From contig JAZNUE010000069.1 in NCBI GenBank assembly GCA_045592125.1, positions 1 to 57,135 on the forward strand: DNA of 57,135 nt, given 5' to 3'. The position numbers were made by a program, and so were the translations under genes. The notes below the pieces were generated by a model. It searched no databases. It saw only the letters and a list, made by a program, of their open reading frames with translations, and was not told where the DNA came from. Numbering within the stretch: the stretch's first letter is position 1; each line of letters starts with the position of its first letter. The stretch is from HGM04593 sp045592125 (GTDB taxonomy: Bacteria; Bacteroidota; Bacteroidia; Bacteroidales; Bacteroidaceae). Shown here piece by piece: positions 17,425-25,929 of this stretch.

Positions 17425-17523
17425 AAGGAGAAGGCTGCGGGTAAGCGAGCGGGCGTAAATCCATTTACGTACACAGCGAGCGGAAGCAGGCTCAGGCTCA
17501 CGGAGTGAGGTGAAAGGAGAAAG
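17425..17523 (+). repeat. Stop-codon-abutting repeat (family R2), copy 2
   Basis: It starts right after the GH92 TAA with AAGGAGAAGGCTGCGGGTAA and matches the malQ-associated copy at 1486-1585 over almost its whole length, with the same orientation relative to the preceding gene. Confidence 0.85.
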
Positions 17524-17525
17524 GA

Positions 17526-17551
17526 GAAAGAAAGAAAGAAAGAAAGAAAGA
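17526..17551 (+). repeat. GAAA microsatellite
   Basis: About six GAAA units followed by imperfect purine-rich sequence extend the A/G-rich end of the R2 repeat. It lies beyond the stop codons of both neighbouring genes. Confidence 0.8.
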
Positions 17552-17608
17552 AGAAAGAGAAAGGAACCCTGTTCTCTGTTGGTCTTGCAACTTTCTATGT
17601 TCTCTTTA

Positions 17609-19621
17609 TTAGTGCGTCTCTCCACCCTCGACCTTGTATGCACCAGGATAGATGAGCAGCACGCTGGTGTTCTGGTAGTCGCGCTGGAGCTGCACAAAGA
17701 TGTGGTCGTGCGACGGGCGGAAGGAGATTGAACCGCGGCGGGCACTTACAATGACTAGCAGATGGTCCTCGCGAACTATGCTAGCGAGACGCTTGAGGTC
17801 GTTGCCGCCGTCAGTCTCAAAGAAATGGGCATCTACAGGGTCATAGTCCTTAAGCATGTTCTGTATCTTGGCCATGGTATCGGGGTGCCCGTGGTACATT
17901 ATCTTGCAGTCAAGGCCGCTTGCCATGCGCGCGGTCTCCTCTACCCAATAGGAGAAGCCTGCCTCATATTCGGCCTTGGCAGGGAAGGTTATATGAATTG
18001 TGCGCACAGTGTTCAACGGAATGTTCATGCGCGCCATCACCACCTGGCAATCGAGAGCGGTGAGCACCTCGGGGAGCACGCCGCCAAGGAATGTGTCGTT
18101 CGCTGTCTCCTTCTTGTGGAACCCTACAATAAGCTCGCGGTAATCATTCTCCTTTACCTCGTGTATAATGCCATGCGCAAGGTTCGTCGTTAGGCGCATT
18201 TTCGTAAGCAGCGGCACGTTGACCGACGCTGCTATACCGGCCGCAAGGTCAAGGACACTGGTCGCGTCCTTATGCAGCTGCTTGTCCTCGTCGAGCACGA
18301 CTGTAATTGCCGAGAGCGGAATCTTGCTGCCCTCTTTCCTTACAAGCAGCGCAAGGTCCATGAGCTTGTCAACCGCTGCCGGATTGGCAAGGGCAAGCAG
18401 TGTCTTCTTGGAATCGGCCGTGGCCGGACGCGCCAGCAGGTCACTCGACACTACAAGCCTGCGCGAGGCCCTGTCCGAGACTATTGAGCTAACAATGCAT
18501 GTCACAAGGATGAGCAGGATAGTGCCGTTGAGCACATCTTCATTCAGGAGGCCAACATCATGCCCCACTATGGCCGCGGCAAGCGTTGCTGCGGCCTGCG
18601 AGGTGCTGAGACCGAACATAAGGCGCTGCTCGCCCGATGACATCCTGTAGCTCTTGGCGACAAGCAACGACGCCAGCCACTTGCCTGTAAGGGCCGTTGC
18701 CACCATAACGCCGGCCACAAGCAGCGACCCGCCACCCTTGAAGAGCACGCTAATGTCAATCATCATTCCCACGCCAATGAGGAAGTAAGGAATGAAAATG
18801 GCATTTCCCACAAAATCGATACGTCGCATGAGCGGCGAGGAGTGCGGGATAAGGCGATTAAGCACAAGACCGGTGATGAAGGCGCCAAGGATGCCCTCCA
18901 TGCCTGCAAGCTCCATCATGCCTGCGCCAAGGAACAGCATTGCCATTACAAATATGTACTGTATTACGCTGTCGTTGTATGTGCGGAAGAAGTAGCGCGC
19001 CACACGCGGGAACAGGAACACTATTACCGCCACTATTGCCAGCAGTTTCACAAGCATCCACACCACAAACCACAGGCTTGCCTCGCCCGTGCATGTACCG
19101 GCAACAACCGCCAGCACAAAAAGGGTAAGCGTGTCGGTTATGATGGTTCCGCCCACAACAAAGTTCACGCAGCGCAGGCGCGAGAGTCCGTAGCGCGCAA
19201 CTATAGGATATGAGATAAGGGTGTATGAGGCATACATGCTGGCAAGGAGCAGCGACGCCATAATACTGTACTCAAGAATGAACGCGTTAGTGAGCATTCC
19301 CAAGGCAATGGGAATGAGAAACACGGCCAGCCCCATGAGCAGTGCGCCGCCCTTGGCCTGCTTCATCTCCTGCATGTTTATCTCAAGGCTGGCAAGGAAC
19401 ATTATGTAGTAGAGGCCTACCTTGCCAAAGAGCTCAAAGCTGTCGTCACGTTCAAGGATATTCAACCCGTTAGGCCCAATGAGCAGGCCTGCCAGAATCA
19501 TGCCTATTATGTGAGGCATCCTGAGCCTGTTGAATATCAAGGGAGCAAAGAGCACTATGCAAAGCACTCCCAGAAATATCCAAGTGGGGTCCGAAACAGG
19601 GAATATTGAGCTGAATACCAT
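17609..19621 (-). CDS. CPA2 family cation:proton antiporter with C-terminal USP-like domains
   Basis: Inner-membrane monovalent cation/H+ exchanger of the Kef/CPA2 type. Twelve or so membrane helices fill residues 10-390, including NRLRMPHIIGMILAGLLIGPNGL and the conserved GMMELAGMEGILGAFITGL block. Residues about 410-670 are soluble and hold two universal-stress-like segments (VLDLAAGIAASVNVPL, REDHLLVIVSARRGSISF), a common sensory or nucleotide-binding tail. The 670-aa length fits. It precedes nothing in its own direction; the DUF3078 gene upstream ends 24 bp before it (same strand), so the two may be co-transcribed. The transported ion cannot be read from sequence. Confidence 0.88.
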   Translation of the reverse strand: MVFSSIFPVSDPTWIFLGVLCIVLFAPLIFNRLRMPHIIGMILAGLLIGPNGLNILERDDSFELFGKVGLYYIMFLASLEINMQEMKQAKGGALLMGLAVFLIPIALGMLTNAFILEYSIMASLLLASMYASYTLISYPIVARYGLSRLRCVNFVVGGTIITDTLTLFVLAVVAGTCTGEASLWFVVWMLVKLLAIVAVIVFLFPRVARYFFRTYNDSVIQYIFVMAMLFLGAGMMELAGMEGILGAFITGLVLNRLIPHSSPLMRRIDFVGNAIFIPYFLIGVGMMIDISVLFKGGGSLLVAGVMVATALTGKWLASLLVAKSYRMSSGEQRLMFGLSTSQAAATLAAAIVGHDVGLLNEDVLNGTILLILVTCIVSSIVSDRASRRLVVSSDLLARPATADSKKTLLALANPAAVDKLMDLALLVRKEGSKIPLSAITVVLDEDKQLHKDATSVLDLAAGIAASVNVPLLTKMRLTTNLAHGIIHEVKENDYRELIVGFHKKETANDTFLGGVLPEVLTALDCQVVMARMNIPLNTVRTIHITFPAKAEYEAGFSYWVEETARMASGLDCKIMYHGHPDTMAKIQNMLKDYDPVDAHFFETDGGNDLKRLASIVREDHLLVIVSARRGSISFRPSHDHIFVQLQRDYQNTSVLLIYPGAYKVEGGETH

Positions 19622-19644
19622 GCCGTCGTGCTGTTAATGCCCTG

Positions 19645-20943
19645 TTACCAAGAATAGGCGACACCAAGAGTGAAGAGTTCCTTGAGCTGCCAGAAGCCGT
19701 AGTCTTCGTTTGATATCACACTGTCGTCGAAACGTGAGTGCACCATTACCGACGCCGTGAAGTACCTGTTTAGCGTAAAGTCAAACTTTGCCTCCCACTG
19801 GAAGAATGCCCTGTGGTAGTTTGTATAGTACTCCAGGCGCGACCACACATCAAGGAACGAGGCAAGCTTATAGGTGGGCATGGTCACTACAAGCTGTGTA
19901 CCGAAGTCGTGCCTTGCCCATCCCCTGCCGACCTTGAAACGGTTGTCGGCCGAGATGCCGAGACTCGACGCAAGGCGCTCGTAGTGCACATAGCGGAAGT
20001 TGTATGCCGAAAGAGGCGCAAGGTATATCTCAAGCCTGAAGTTGCCCAATGACGGCTTGTAGTTAAGACCTATTGAGGCATTCGCGTCAAACGGCGCGAG
20101 AGAGGCCGAACTGAAATCAGTCCTGTTAGGAGCATAATATGGCAACATCTGCGACTCAAGCTTGAGCTTAGCTGCTATGTCAAGGTTCTTCACGACCTTG
20201 TAGCCGAATGTCGACTCAATACGCAGCTTGTCGGTATTAGTCTTGAACTGGTGCACGGTATCGGCCTGTGCAGTGGCGAAGCCAAGGTCAAGGTCAAAAT
20301 GGTTTGTAAAGGTTATGCGGTCCTTGTCGTCATAGTTAAGGTCAATGTCCACGGTAGCAAGCATCGCGTAGTAGTTCTCGCCGCCCTGGAACCAGTTAGG
20401 CGAAAGGAAATTCTGGCTGAAAGTAAGCGATGAGCGGCCTGCGAACTTCCAGTAGTTAGGCTTCACCACTGTAGTCTTCATGTCGCCAGCGACATTCTCA
20501 GGAATATACACAGAAGAGTTCTTTAAGGAGAGCAACGGCTTCTCCCCGCTGTTATCCACGCCTGAATATGTATTCTCCTTACGGAGCTCCTCCTCCATCA
20601 TGGCAATCTTTTCGGGATGAGTTCTGTATACATTAAGCAGCAGCCTGTCAATTACCGACGAGCGTTTCTCGTCCATTGCAAGCATCTCGCTGCAGGCCTC
20701 GCTCTCCTCGTCATTGCAAGAAAAGGCCTTGCGCAATACAGACTCATAAAGCACCGGGGAGGTGAACATCCTTGAGTATACGTGGTTCGTCTTCTCTTCC
20801 TCTTGCACGTCCCCGGTATCGCCGGCAGCCGCCACTAGTTCTTCAATGCCATTGCTGAAATAATCGTAAGTTGCACTGTTCTGCGCATTCAGCAGTACGG
20901 CAGACACCACAAGCGACAGGAACAGGGAAAGTCTTGTTTTCAT
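19645..20943 (-). CDS. DUF3078 outer-membrane protein
   Basis: Predicted periplasmic/outer-membrane protein of unknown function, widespread in Bacteroidota. It has a signal peptide (MKTRLSLFLSLVVSAVLLNAQ), an acidic linker (about 30-150) and then a beta-rich region (about 165-432) beginning WKFAGRSSLTFSQNFLSPNWFQGGENYYA, the hallmark of DUF3078. Alternating hydrophobic strands and the final aromatic residue (YSW) suggest a beta-barrel inserted by BAM. It lies 23 bp upstream of the CPA2 antiporter gene and is divergent from yidC. Confidence 0.85.
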   Translation of the reverse strand: MKTRLSLFLSLVVSAVLLNAQNSATYDYFSNGIEELVAAAGDTGDVQEEEKTNHVYSRMFTSPVLYESVLRKAFSCNDEESEACSEMLAMDEKRSSVIDRLLLNVYRTHPEKIAMMEEELRKENTYSGVDNSGEKPLLSLKNSSVYIPENVAGDMKTTVVKPNYWKFAGRSSLTFSQNFLSPNWFQGGENYYAMLATVDIDLNYDDKDRITFTNHFDLDLGFATAQADTVHQFKTNTDKLRIESTFGYKVVKNLDIAAKLKLESQMLPYYAPNRTDFSSASLAPFDANASIGLNYKPSLGNFRLEIYLAPLSAYNFRYVHYERLASSLGISADNRFKVGRGWARHDFGTQLVVTMPTYKLASFLDVWSRLEYYTNYHRAFFQWEAKFDFTLNRYFTASVMVHSRFDDSVISNEDYGFWQLKELFTLGVAYSW

Positions 20944-21002
20944 AATAACGCAATTTTTACAAATCTTGCCCAGCAGATGTGCAAGGCACCAGTTTCAGGA
21001 CG

Positions 21003-21010
21003 CGAAGATA
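21003..21010 (-). promoter_or_regulatory. Possible -7 box of the DUF3078 gene
   Basis: TATCTTCG on the minus strand is one base from the consensus and an A/T-rich upstream stretch contains TTT near the -33 position. It would give about a 55-nt leader. Confidence 0.35.
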
Positions 21011-21052
21011 AAGCTTTTTAATTATTTTTAAAAGTTATAGGAAAGCAAATGC

Positions 21053-21066
21053 GTACGCGCGCGTAC
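21053..21066. promoter_or_regulatory. 14-bp perfect palindrome between divergent genes
   Basis: GTACGCGCGCGTAC is a perfect palindrome in an otherwise AT-rich divergent intergenic region, 50 bp from the yidC -7 box. It could be a regulator binding site; no regulator gene is adjacent. Confidence 0.35.
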
Positions 21067-21116
21067 AGGAATCATATATTTTATACATTTTTGGGCGTTG
21101 CTATCATTATTTTTTG

Positions 21117-21124
21117 TAACTTTG
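21117..21124 (+). promoter_or_regulatory. Probable -7 box of yidC
   Basis: TAACTTTG fits the -7 element. TTG motifs lie 16 and 23 nt upstream, neither at ideal spacing. A start near 21130 gives a leader of about 40 nt. Confidence 0.5.
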
Positions 21125-21169
21125 CGCGAAATTGCGAAATTTAACCACAAAACAACATATTAAGCAAAA

Positions 21170-23104
21170 ATGGACAAAAGAAGCATTGTTGGATATATCC
21201 TCATTGGCCTGGTACTGGTGTTCTATTTCTACTACAACCAGCCATCGGAGGAACAGATACGTGCACAGAAGGAACTTGCCGAGAACCAGAGAAGGGAGAG
21301 CGCAAGGAAGGACAGCATAATGATGGCCGAAGAGATGAAAAAGCAGGCCCAGGCGAACGACACCGGCAGCTTTTTCTACAACGTGCTCCGCGGCGAGAAC
21401 AGGAACGTGGCCATTGAGAACAGCAAGATTAGGGCCGAGATATCGACTTACGGCGGACGCGTCGCGTCGGTAACTGTCAAGGACTACAAAGACCAGGAGG
21501 GCAACCCGCTTGTACTCTTCGACAGCAAGGACAAGATTAAGGTGACCGAGGAGAACAAGGACCTCAACGGCAGCAACACCATAAGTTTCTACTTCAAGAG
21601 CAGCCTTGCCGACAGGAACATAAACACCAACGAGCTGTTCTTTGTCCCTGTGAACGCAACCGACAGTTCTGTAACCATGCGCCTCAACTTCAAGGAGGGC
21701 GAGCGCTATATCGATTTCATCTACTCGCTCAAGAGCGGCAGCTACATGATGGACCTTGACATTGTGGCGCACAACATGAACGACATCATCAGCAGCGACA
21801 AGGTAGGCATTACATGGAAGCAGTTCATGCGCCAGCTGGAGCCTGGATACGACTTTGAGCAGAGATTCTCAAGCGTAACCTACAAGCTTGCCGGCGACGA
21901 CACAGACTACCTGAGCGAGATGACCGATGATAACGAGAAATTCAAAGAGGACTTCACTTGGATTGCATACAAGAACCAGTTCTTCTCATCTATAATGATT
22001 GCCGGCGACAAGTTCAGCGATGTAGACATAAAATCGGAAATCATACAAAAGGACAAGGGCCTGCTCAAGCGCTGTACCTCGAAAATGCAGACACCGTTTG
22101 ACCCCACCGGTGGCGAACCTACTGCATTACAGTTCTACTTTGGCCCCAACAAGTTCGACGTGCTCAAAGAGAGCAACGCACTTGTAGCAAGCAGCGACAA
22201 GGACCCTGACCTGCACGAAATCATCTACTTCGGTTGGCCTATCGTGCGCTGGATTAACCGTTTCTTCATAATGCCGCTCTTCGATGTGCTTTCAGGCTTC
22301 GGCCTTAACATGGGTATCGTGCTCATACTTCTCACGCTCATTGTAAAGGCAATTGTGTACCCATTCACCAAGAAGTCATACGTGTCATCGGCAAAGATGC
22401 GCGCGCTCAAGCCATACATTGACGAGATTAACGCCAAGTACCCCAAGCCCGAGGACGCGCTCAAGAAGCAGCAGGAGACCATGGGCCTTTATCAGAAGTA
22501 CGGTGCAAGTCCCATGGGCGGCTGTTTGCCAATGTTCATACAAATGCCTGTGTTCATTGCACTCTTCAACTTTGTGCCCAACGCCATTGAGTTGCGCCAG
22601 CAGGGCTTCCTGTGGGCACACGACCTGTCATCGTATGACGCAATCCTCAGCTGGGACACCAACATTTGGCCAATAGGCAACCACCTGAGCCTCTTCTGCC
22701 TCCTCTTCTGCGTGACACAGTTGCTTAACACATACTACACAAGCAAAATGCAGCCAAGCATGGGCGGCAGCCCCGAAATGGAGCAACAGCAGAAGATGAT
22801 GCGCTGGATGATGTACATTATGCCAATAATGTTCTTCTTCATGTTCAACGAGTACTCATCGGGCCTCAACTTCTACTACTTCGTTTCAACACTCGTGAGC
22901 GTGTTCATCTTCATATACCTGAGAAGGGCCGTCAAGGAGGATGAACTGCTAAAGAAGATGGAAGCATATGCCGAGAGCAACAAGAGCAACCCTGCAAAGC
23001 AGAGCAACATGATGTCGCGCCTTGAGGCATTGCAGGAGCAGCAGAAAAGACTCGAAGAGGAGAGAGACAGAATTCGCAAAGAGAGAAAAAACAAAAAACA
23101 ATAA
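21170..23104 (+). CDS. yidC: Membrane protein insertase YidC
   Basis: Inserts and folds inner-membrane proteins, alone or with SecYEG. The N-terminal helix (KRSIVGYILIGLVLVFYFYY) is followed by a large periplasmic beta-sandwich (about 60-340). The conserved core starts at RWINRFFIMPLFDVLSGFGL (about 360) and includes the GLYQKYGASPMGGCLPMFIQMPVF block and the last helices ending near 590. The C terminus is a charged Lys/Glu-rich tail (LEALQEQQKRLEEERDRIRK) that could contact ribosomes. The 644-aa length is normal for Bacteroidota. The next gene starts 4 bp after the stop. Confidence 0.96.
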   Translation: MDKRSIVGYILIGLVLVFYFYYNQPSEEQIRAQKELAENQRRESARKDSIMMAEEMKKQAQANDTGSFFYNVLRGENRNVAIENSKIRAEISTYGGRVASVTVKDYKDQEGNPLVLFDSKDKIKVTEENKDLNGSNTISFYFKSSLADRNINTNELFFVPVNATDSSVTMRLNFKEGERYIDFIYSLKSGSYMMDLDIVAHNMNDIISSDKVGITWKQFMRQLEPGYDFEQRFSSVTYKLAGDDTDYLSEMTDDNEKFKEDFTWIAYKNQFFSSIMIAGDKFSDVDIKSEIIQKDKGLLKRCTSKMQTPFDPTGGEPTALQFYFGPNKFDVLKESNALVASSDKDPDLHEIIYFGWPIVRWINRFFIMPLFDVLSGFGLNMGIVLILLTLIVKAIVYPFTKKSYVSSAKMRALKPYIDEINAKYPKPEDALKKQQETMGLYQKYGASPMGGCLPMFIQMPVFIALFNFVPNAIELRQQGFLWAHDLSSYDAILSWDTNIWPIGNHLSLFCLLFCVTQLLNTYYTSKMQPSMGGSPEMEQQQKMMRWMMYIMPIMFFFMFNEYSSGLNFYYFVSTLVSVFIFIYLRRAVKEDELLKKMEAYAESNKSNPAKQSNMMSRLEALQEQQKRLEEERDRIRKERKNKKQ

Positions 23105-23108
23105 ATAG

Positions 23109-23738
23109 ATGGGACTGTTTAATTTTTTCAAGAAAAAGCAAGAGACCGCACGTGTTGGAGGCATGGAGGACTTCATGACCCTCATCCGCGTATACTACCA
23201 GGCTGCAATAGCATCACATGTCGGTATCACTAATATTGGCATGCTGCCCGACCTTGCCACCTTCAAGCGCACGCTTAAGGTTGCCACACAGAACAACAAG
23301 CTGGGCCTTGCCGAGCGCGGACGCTGCAAGAAGATGATTGAGGAACTCTACGGCATGGACGAGAACTTCTTCAAGGAGATAGACCTTTCAATAAAGAAGA
23401 ACTGCAGGAAGATACAGGACGTACAGTCGTTCCTCTTCGCATTCCAGGGTTTCAGCAATGACCTGATGATGCTCGTTGGCAACCTCATGAAGTGGAAGTT
23501 CCGCGTGCCAGGTTTCATGCACAAGCTGCTCCACAGCATGACCGAGAAGATTATCGACGACATACTCACAAAGAACAGCTGGAAGGACGAGGCCACATTC
23601 CGTACCGTCTACTCAGTGCGCCAGTACAAGGAGAAGCTGGGCTACTCACAGCAGTGGATGACAGAGTATGTATACAAGATTGTCACACTCGCCAAGAAGG
23701 AACCGCGCCCGCAGGCCGAGGAGACGGACAACAAGTAA
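23109..23738 (+). CDS. Conserved hypothetical protein in the yidC operon
   Basis: I do not recognise a domain. The 209-aa protein starts MGLFNFFKKKQE and is soluble, helical and basic, with no signal peptide or membrane helix. A central segment (KWKFRVPGFMHKLLHSMTEKI) is rich in aromatic and basic residues. It starts 4 bp after yidC, so the two are surely co-transcribed, which hints at a cytoplasmic role near membrane insertion, but this is guesswork. A hairpin with a T-rich tail (23753-23790) closes the operon. Confidence 0.8.
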   Translation: MGLFNFFKKKQETARVGGMEDFMTLIRVYYQAAIASHVGITNIGMLPDLATFKRTLKVATQNNKLGLAERGRCKKMIEELYGMDENFFKEIDLSIKKNCRKIQDVQSFLFAFQGFSNDLMMLVGNLMKWKFRVPGFMHKLLHSMTEKIIDDILTKNSWKDEATFRTVYSVRQYKEKLGYSQQWMTEYVYKIVTLAKKEPRPQAEETDNK

Positions 23739-23752
23739 ACAACACATTGAAG

Positions 23753-23790
23753 CCTTGAATGTACCGAAGATGTCCATTCAAGGTTTCTTT
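23753..23790 (+). terminator. Terminator of the yidC operon
   Basis: CCTTGAATG at 23753-23761 pairs with CATTCAAGG at 23775-23783, followed by TTTCTTT. It lies just before the UDG-like gene start at 23796. Confidence 0.7.
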
Positions 23791-23795
23791 CTACT

Positions 23796-24371
23796 ATGGC
23801 GCATATGAATACAGAGAAGCACCCGCTGCAGCCCTTCCTGCCCGAGAATGCAAGGATTCTCATGCTCGGCAGCTTCCCGCCACCAAAGGCACGGTGGTCA
23901 ATGGATTTTTTCTACCCCAACTGGATTAATGACATGTGGAGGATTCTTGGGCACATCTTCTACAATGACAGGCATCGCTTTGAAATAAAAGTCGAGAAGC
24001 GGTTCAACAAGGAACAGATTATCGAGTTCTGCACAGAGCAAGGTATTGCTCTCTACGACACCGCCTGTGAGGTAAGGCGCCTGAAAGAGAACGCTTCGGA
24101 CAAGTTCCTCGAGGTAGTTACCCCGACCGACATAGGCGCACTGCTTGCCGCCCTGCCCCGCTGTGCTGCAATTGTGACAACCGGGCAGAAGGCAACAGAC
24201 GTCATCGCGGAGACTTTCTGTTGCGAGGAACCGGCCATAGGCGAAGCAAGCGAGATAGACGTATGCGGCAGGAAAATTCAGTTCTGGCGCATGCCGTCAA
24301 GTTCACGCGCCTATCCGCTCCCGCTTGAAAGGAAAGCCGCATATTACAGCAAGATGCTTGCGTCTATCTGA
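23796..24371 (+). CDS. Uracil-DNA glycosylase superfamily protein
   Basis: Member of the UDG superfamily, of the branch annotated as DNA-deoxyinosine/uracil glycosylase, which removes deaminated bases in base excision repair. Diagnostic blocks are visible: ILMLGSFPPPKARWSMDFFYPN near residues 25-46 (water-activating loop region with the FYPN aromatic motif), NDMWRILG, and the C-terminal RMPSSSRAYPLP minor-groove loop. Cytoplasmic, 191 aa, full length. The start could be the ATG at 23796 or three codons later (MNTEKHP). Its terminator is at 24477-24518, shared with the convergent DUF5723 gene. Confidence 0.85.
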   Translation: MAHMNTEKHPLQPFLPENARILMLGSFPPPKARWSMDFFYPNWINDMWRILGHIFYNDRHRFEIKVEKRFNKEQIIEFCTEQGIALYDTACEVRRLKENASDKFLEVVTPTDIGALLAALPRCAAIVTTGQKATDVIAETFCCEEPAIGEASEIDVCGRKIQFWRMPSSSRAYPLPLERKAAYYSKMLASI

Positions 24372-24418
24372 GAAGGCATTGCAATTCATGGAGGACGTAA
24401 TGACCGGTAAAAAGAATT

Positions 24419-24452
24419 ATTGGTGTCCGATAAAATTTTATCGGACACCAAT
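24419..24452. repeat. 34-bp perfect palindrome (possible IS or MITE remnant)
   Basis: ATTGGTGTCCGATAAAA and its exact reverse complement abut with no spacer. It has the look of two terminal inverted repeats fused after loss of an interior, but it could also serve as a terminator for the gene before it. Confidence 0.6.
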
Positions 24453-24476
24453 AGTGACAAAACTAGTGTATGGCAT

Positions 24477-24518
24477 ACAAGAAAGGCCTTGGAGAGTTTC
24501 TTCCAAGGCCTTTCTTGT
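24477..24518. terminator. Bidirectional terminator between convergent genes
   Basis: ACAAGAAAGGCCTTGGA pairs with TCCAAGGCCTTTCTTGT in a 17-bp stem. It serves the UDG-like gene on the plus strand and the DUF5723 gene on the minus strand. Confidence 0.8.
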
Positions 24519-24532
24519 AATATATTGTTTGC

Positions 24533-25909
24533 TTACTCGCGCTTGCCTATCGGGAAGTTAATGCCGAAGGTCAGGTGAGAACTGAAGTCATCAACAGGGA
24601 TGAACTGCGGAGTAACCTTTGTTATCATGTGGTCGCTGCCTACAAAGATACTGAAACCGGCAGGATGTATATTAAGCATCCATCCAAGGTTTGCACCATA
24701 TGTGCTATAACCGAAGTTCACCGACGCCTCGAGCCAGCTCAGCGGAGAGACATTCACAAATCCGCGCACATCGTACCACTTGTTGCTGTCAATCTTTGAG
24801 AAGCACTGGCCATAGAGCAGCGCAACTGAAAGCGGCTTGTAGAAAGGCATATTGTACTCAGCACCTAGGTACATTGTAGCGTCAAGGCTTGTCTTCAGCG
24901 ACTCAGTGCCGTTGTAGGTAAGCTCAACCATCTTTGCAGCGTCATCGCCAAGCCTCTCAAGCTCATCCTCTAGCGTAGCGTCCATATTATCAGGGTCAAC
25001 GGTTCCAAAACCGTTGAACTCCACCTTTGCATCGGTGCTCTCTCCTGTCATCATATGTTTCCAGCCAATGAATCCCAGGTCTACTACCGAGGCCGACAGG
25101 GTGAGGCCAGGCACCAGTTTCTTCATGTCGTATACTACGCCAAGGTCAACTGCAAAGCCCGCAGAGGAGGGAGAATAGCTGGCAATCTCAACGCCGTCAA
25201 TAACGCCTTCCTCGTCCTGTGTCGCGTTTGCCTGGCCGAACATTGCCGCCTGGACCTTGGCATGGCTCTCAATGAGCCAGTGCTTGTCGTCCATCTCAAC
25301 CTTGAGCCTGTCTATCGCAAGGCTGGCATACGCCATACCCATCAGATACTTAAGGTTGGCACCCACCCTGAAACCGTCAAAGACCTCATGCGAGTAGCCA
25401 AGAGAGAGGGAGGCGTAGTTCATTGTATTGAAACCTATTCCTGCAATATCATATGAGCTTTTCTGGAAGCCTCTCTTCGCAAACTCAAAGAGCCCTTTGG
25501 GGAGAGACACCGACATTGAGGAATGAAGCGACATGTCCAGCGTAGCATAGCCGCCAAAGGCGCGGAAGCCGACCGACAGAATAGACTCGCCAAGATTAAA
25601 TCCCATGGTTGGCAAATCAGGAAGCTTGCCAAGGAACTCTTCAGCGCCCACATCGCCGCTCATGAAGGTTGTGAGCTCGTTGTCGCCGCGAGGATAAAGG
25701 AAATCGGATATTCCCACATTCGACTTTGTCCTTAAAGAGATGTTTCCCAGCAAAGGAGAGAAGAAGGCGCGCTCGGCCTTCATCGCCGGGTTAAGCCTGC
25801 TGTTATGGAATGTGCCGTCAAGGAAGTACGACGACACCGAAGTCTGGGCCACGACTGCAAGTGAGCACAGAAGCAGCAGGGTTGCCAATAAATATCTTGT
25901 GTTTTTCAT
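24533..25909 (-). CDS. DUF5723 family outer-membrane protein
   Basis: Predicted outer-membrane beta-barrel of unknown function in Bacteroidales. It has a signal peptide (MKNTRYLLATLLLLCSLAVVAQ) and then SSYFLDGTFHNSRLNPAMKAER, the usual DUF5723 opening, followed by regular amphipathic strands up to LTFGINFPIGKRE. The architecture resembles the PorP/SprF or FadL-type barrels. It starts 20 bp after the stop of the 1023-aa lipoprotein gene, so the two form an operon and may act as a barrel with a surface or periplasmic partner. Confidence 0.8.
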   Translation of the reverse strand: MKNTRYLLATLLLLCSLAVVAQTSVSSYFLDGTFHNSRLNPAMKAERAFFSPLLGNISLRTKSNVGISDFLYPRGDNELTTFMSGDVGAEEFLGKLPDLPTMGFNLGESILSVGFRAFGGYATLDMSLHSSMSVSLPKGLFEFAKRGFQKSSYDIAGIGFNTMNYASLSLGYSHEVFDGFRVGANLKYLMGMAYASLAIDRLKVEMDDKHWLIESHAKVQAAMFGQANATQDEEGVIDGVEIASYSPSSAGFAVDLGVVYDMKKLVPGLTLSASVVDLGFIGWKHMMTGESTDAKVEFNGFGTVDPDNMDATLEDELERLGDDAAKMVELTYNGTESLKTSLDATMYLGAEYNMPFYKPLSVALLYGQCFSKIDSNKWYDVRGFVNVSPLSWLEASVNFGYSTYGANLGWMLNIHPAGFSIFVGSDHMITKVTPQFIPVDDFSSHLTFGINFPIGKRE

Positions 25910-25929
25910 AATAGTTCTTTATTAAGGTA

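Noticed and set aside
17526..17551. GAAA microsatellite as a phase-variation switch
   Set aside because: It lies after the stop codons of both flanking genes and not in a promoter or coding start, so a change in length would not switch either gene.
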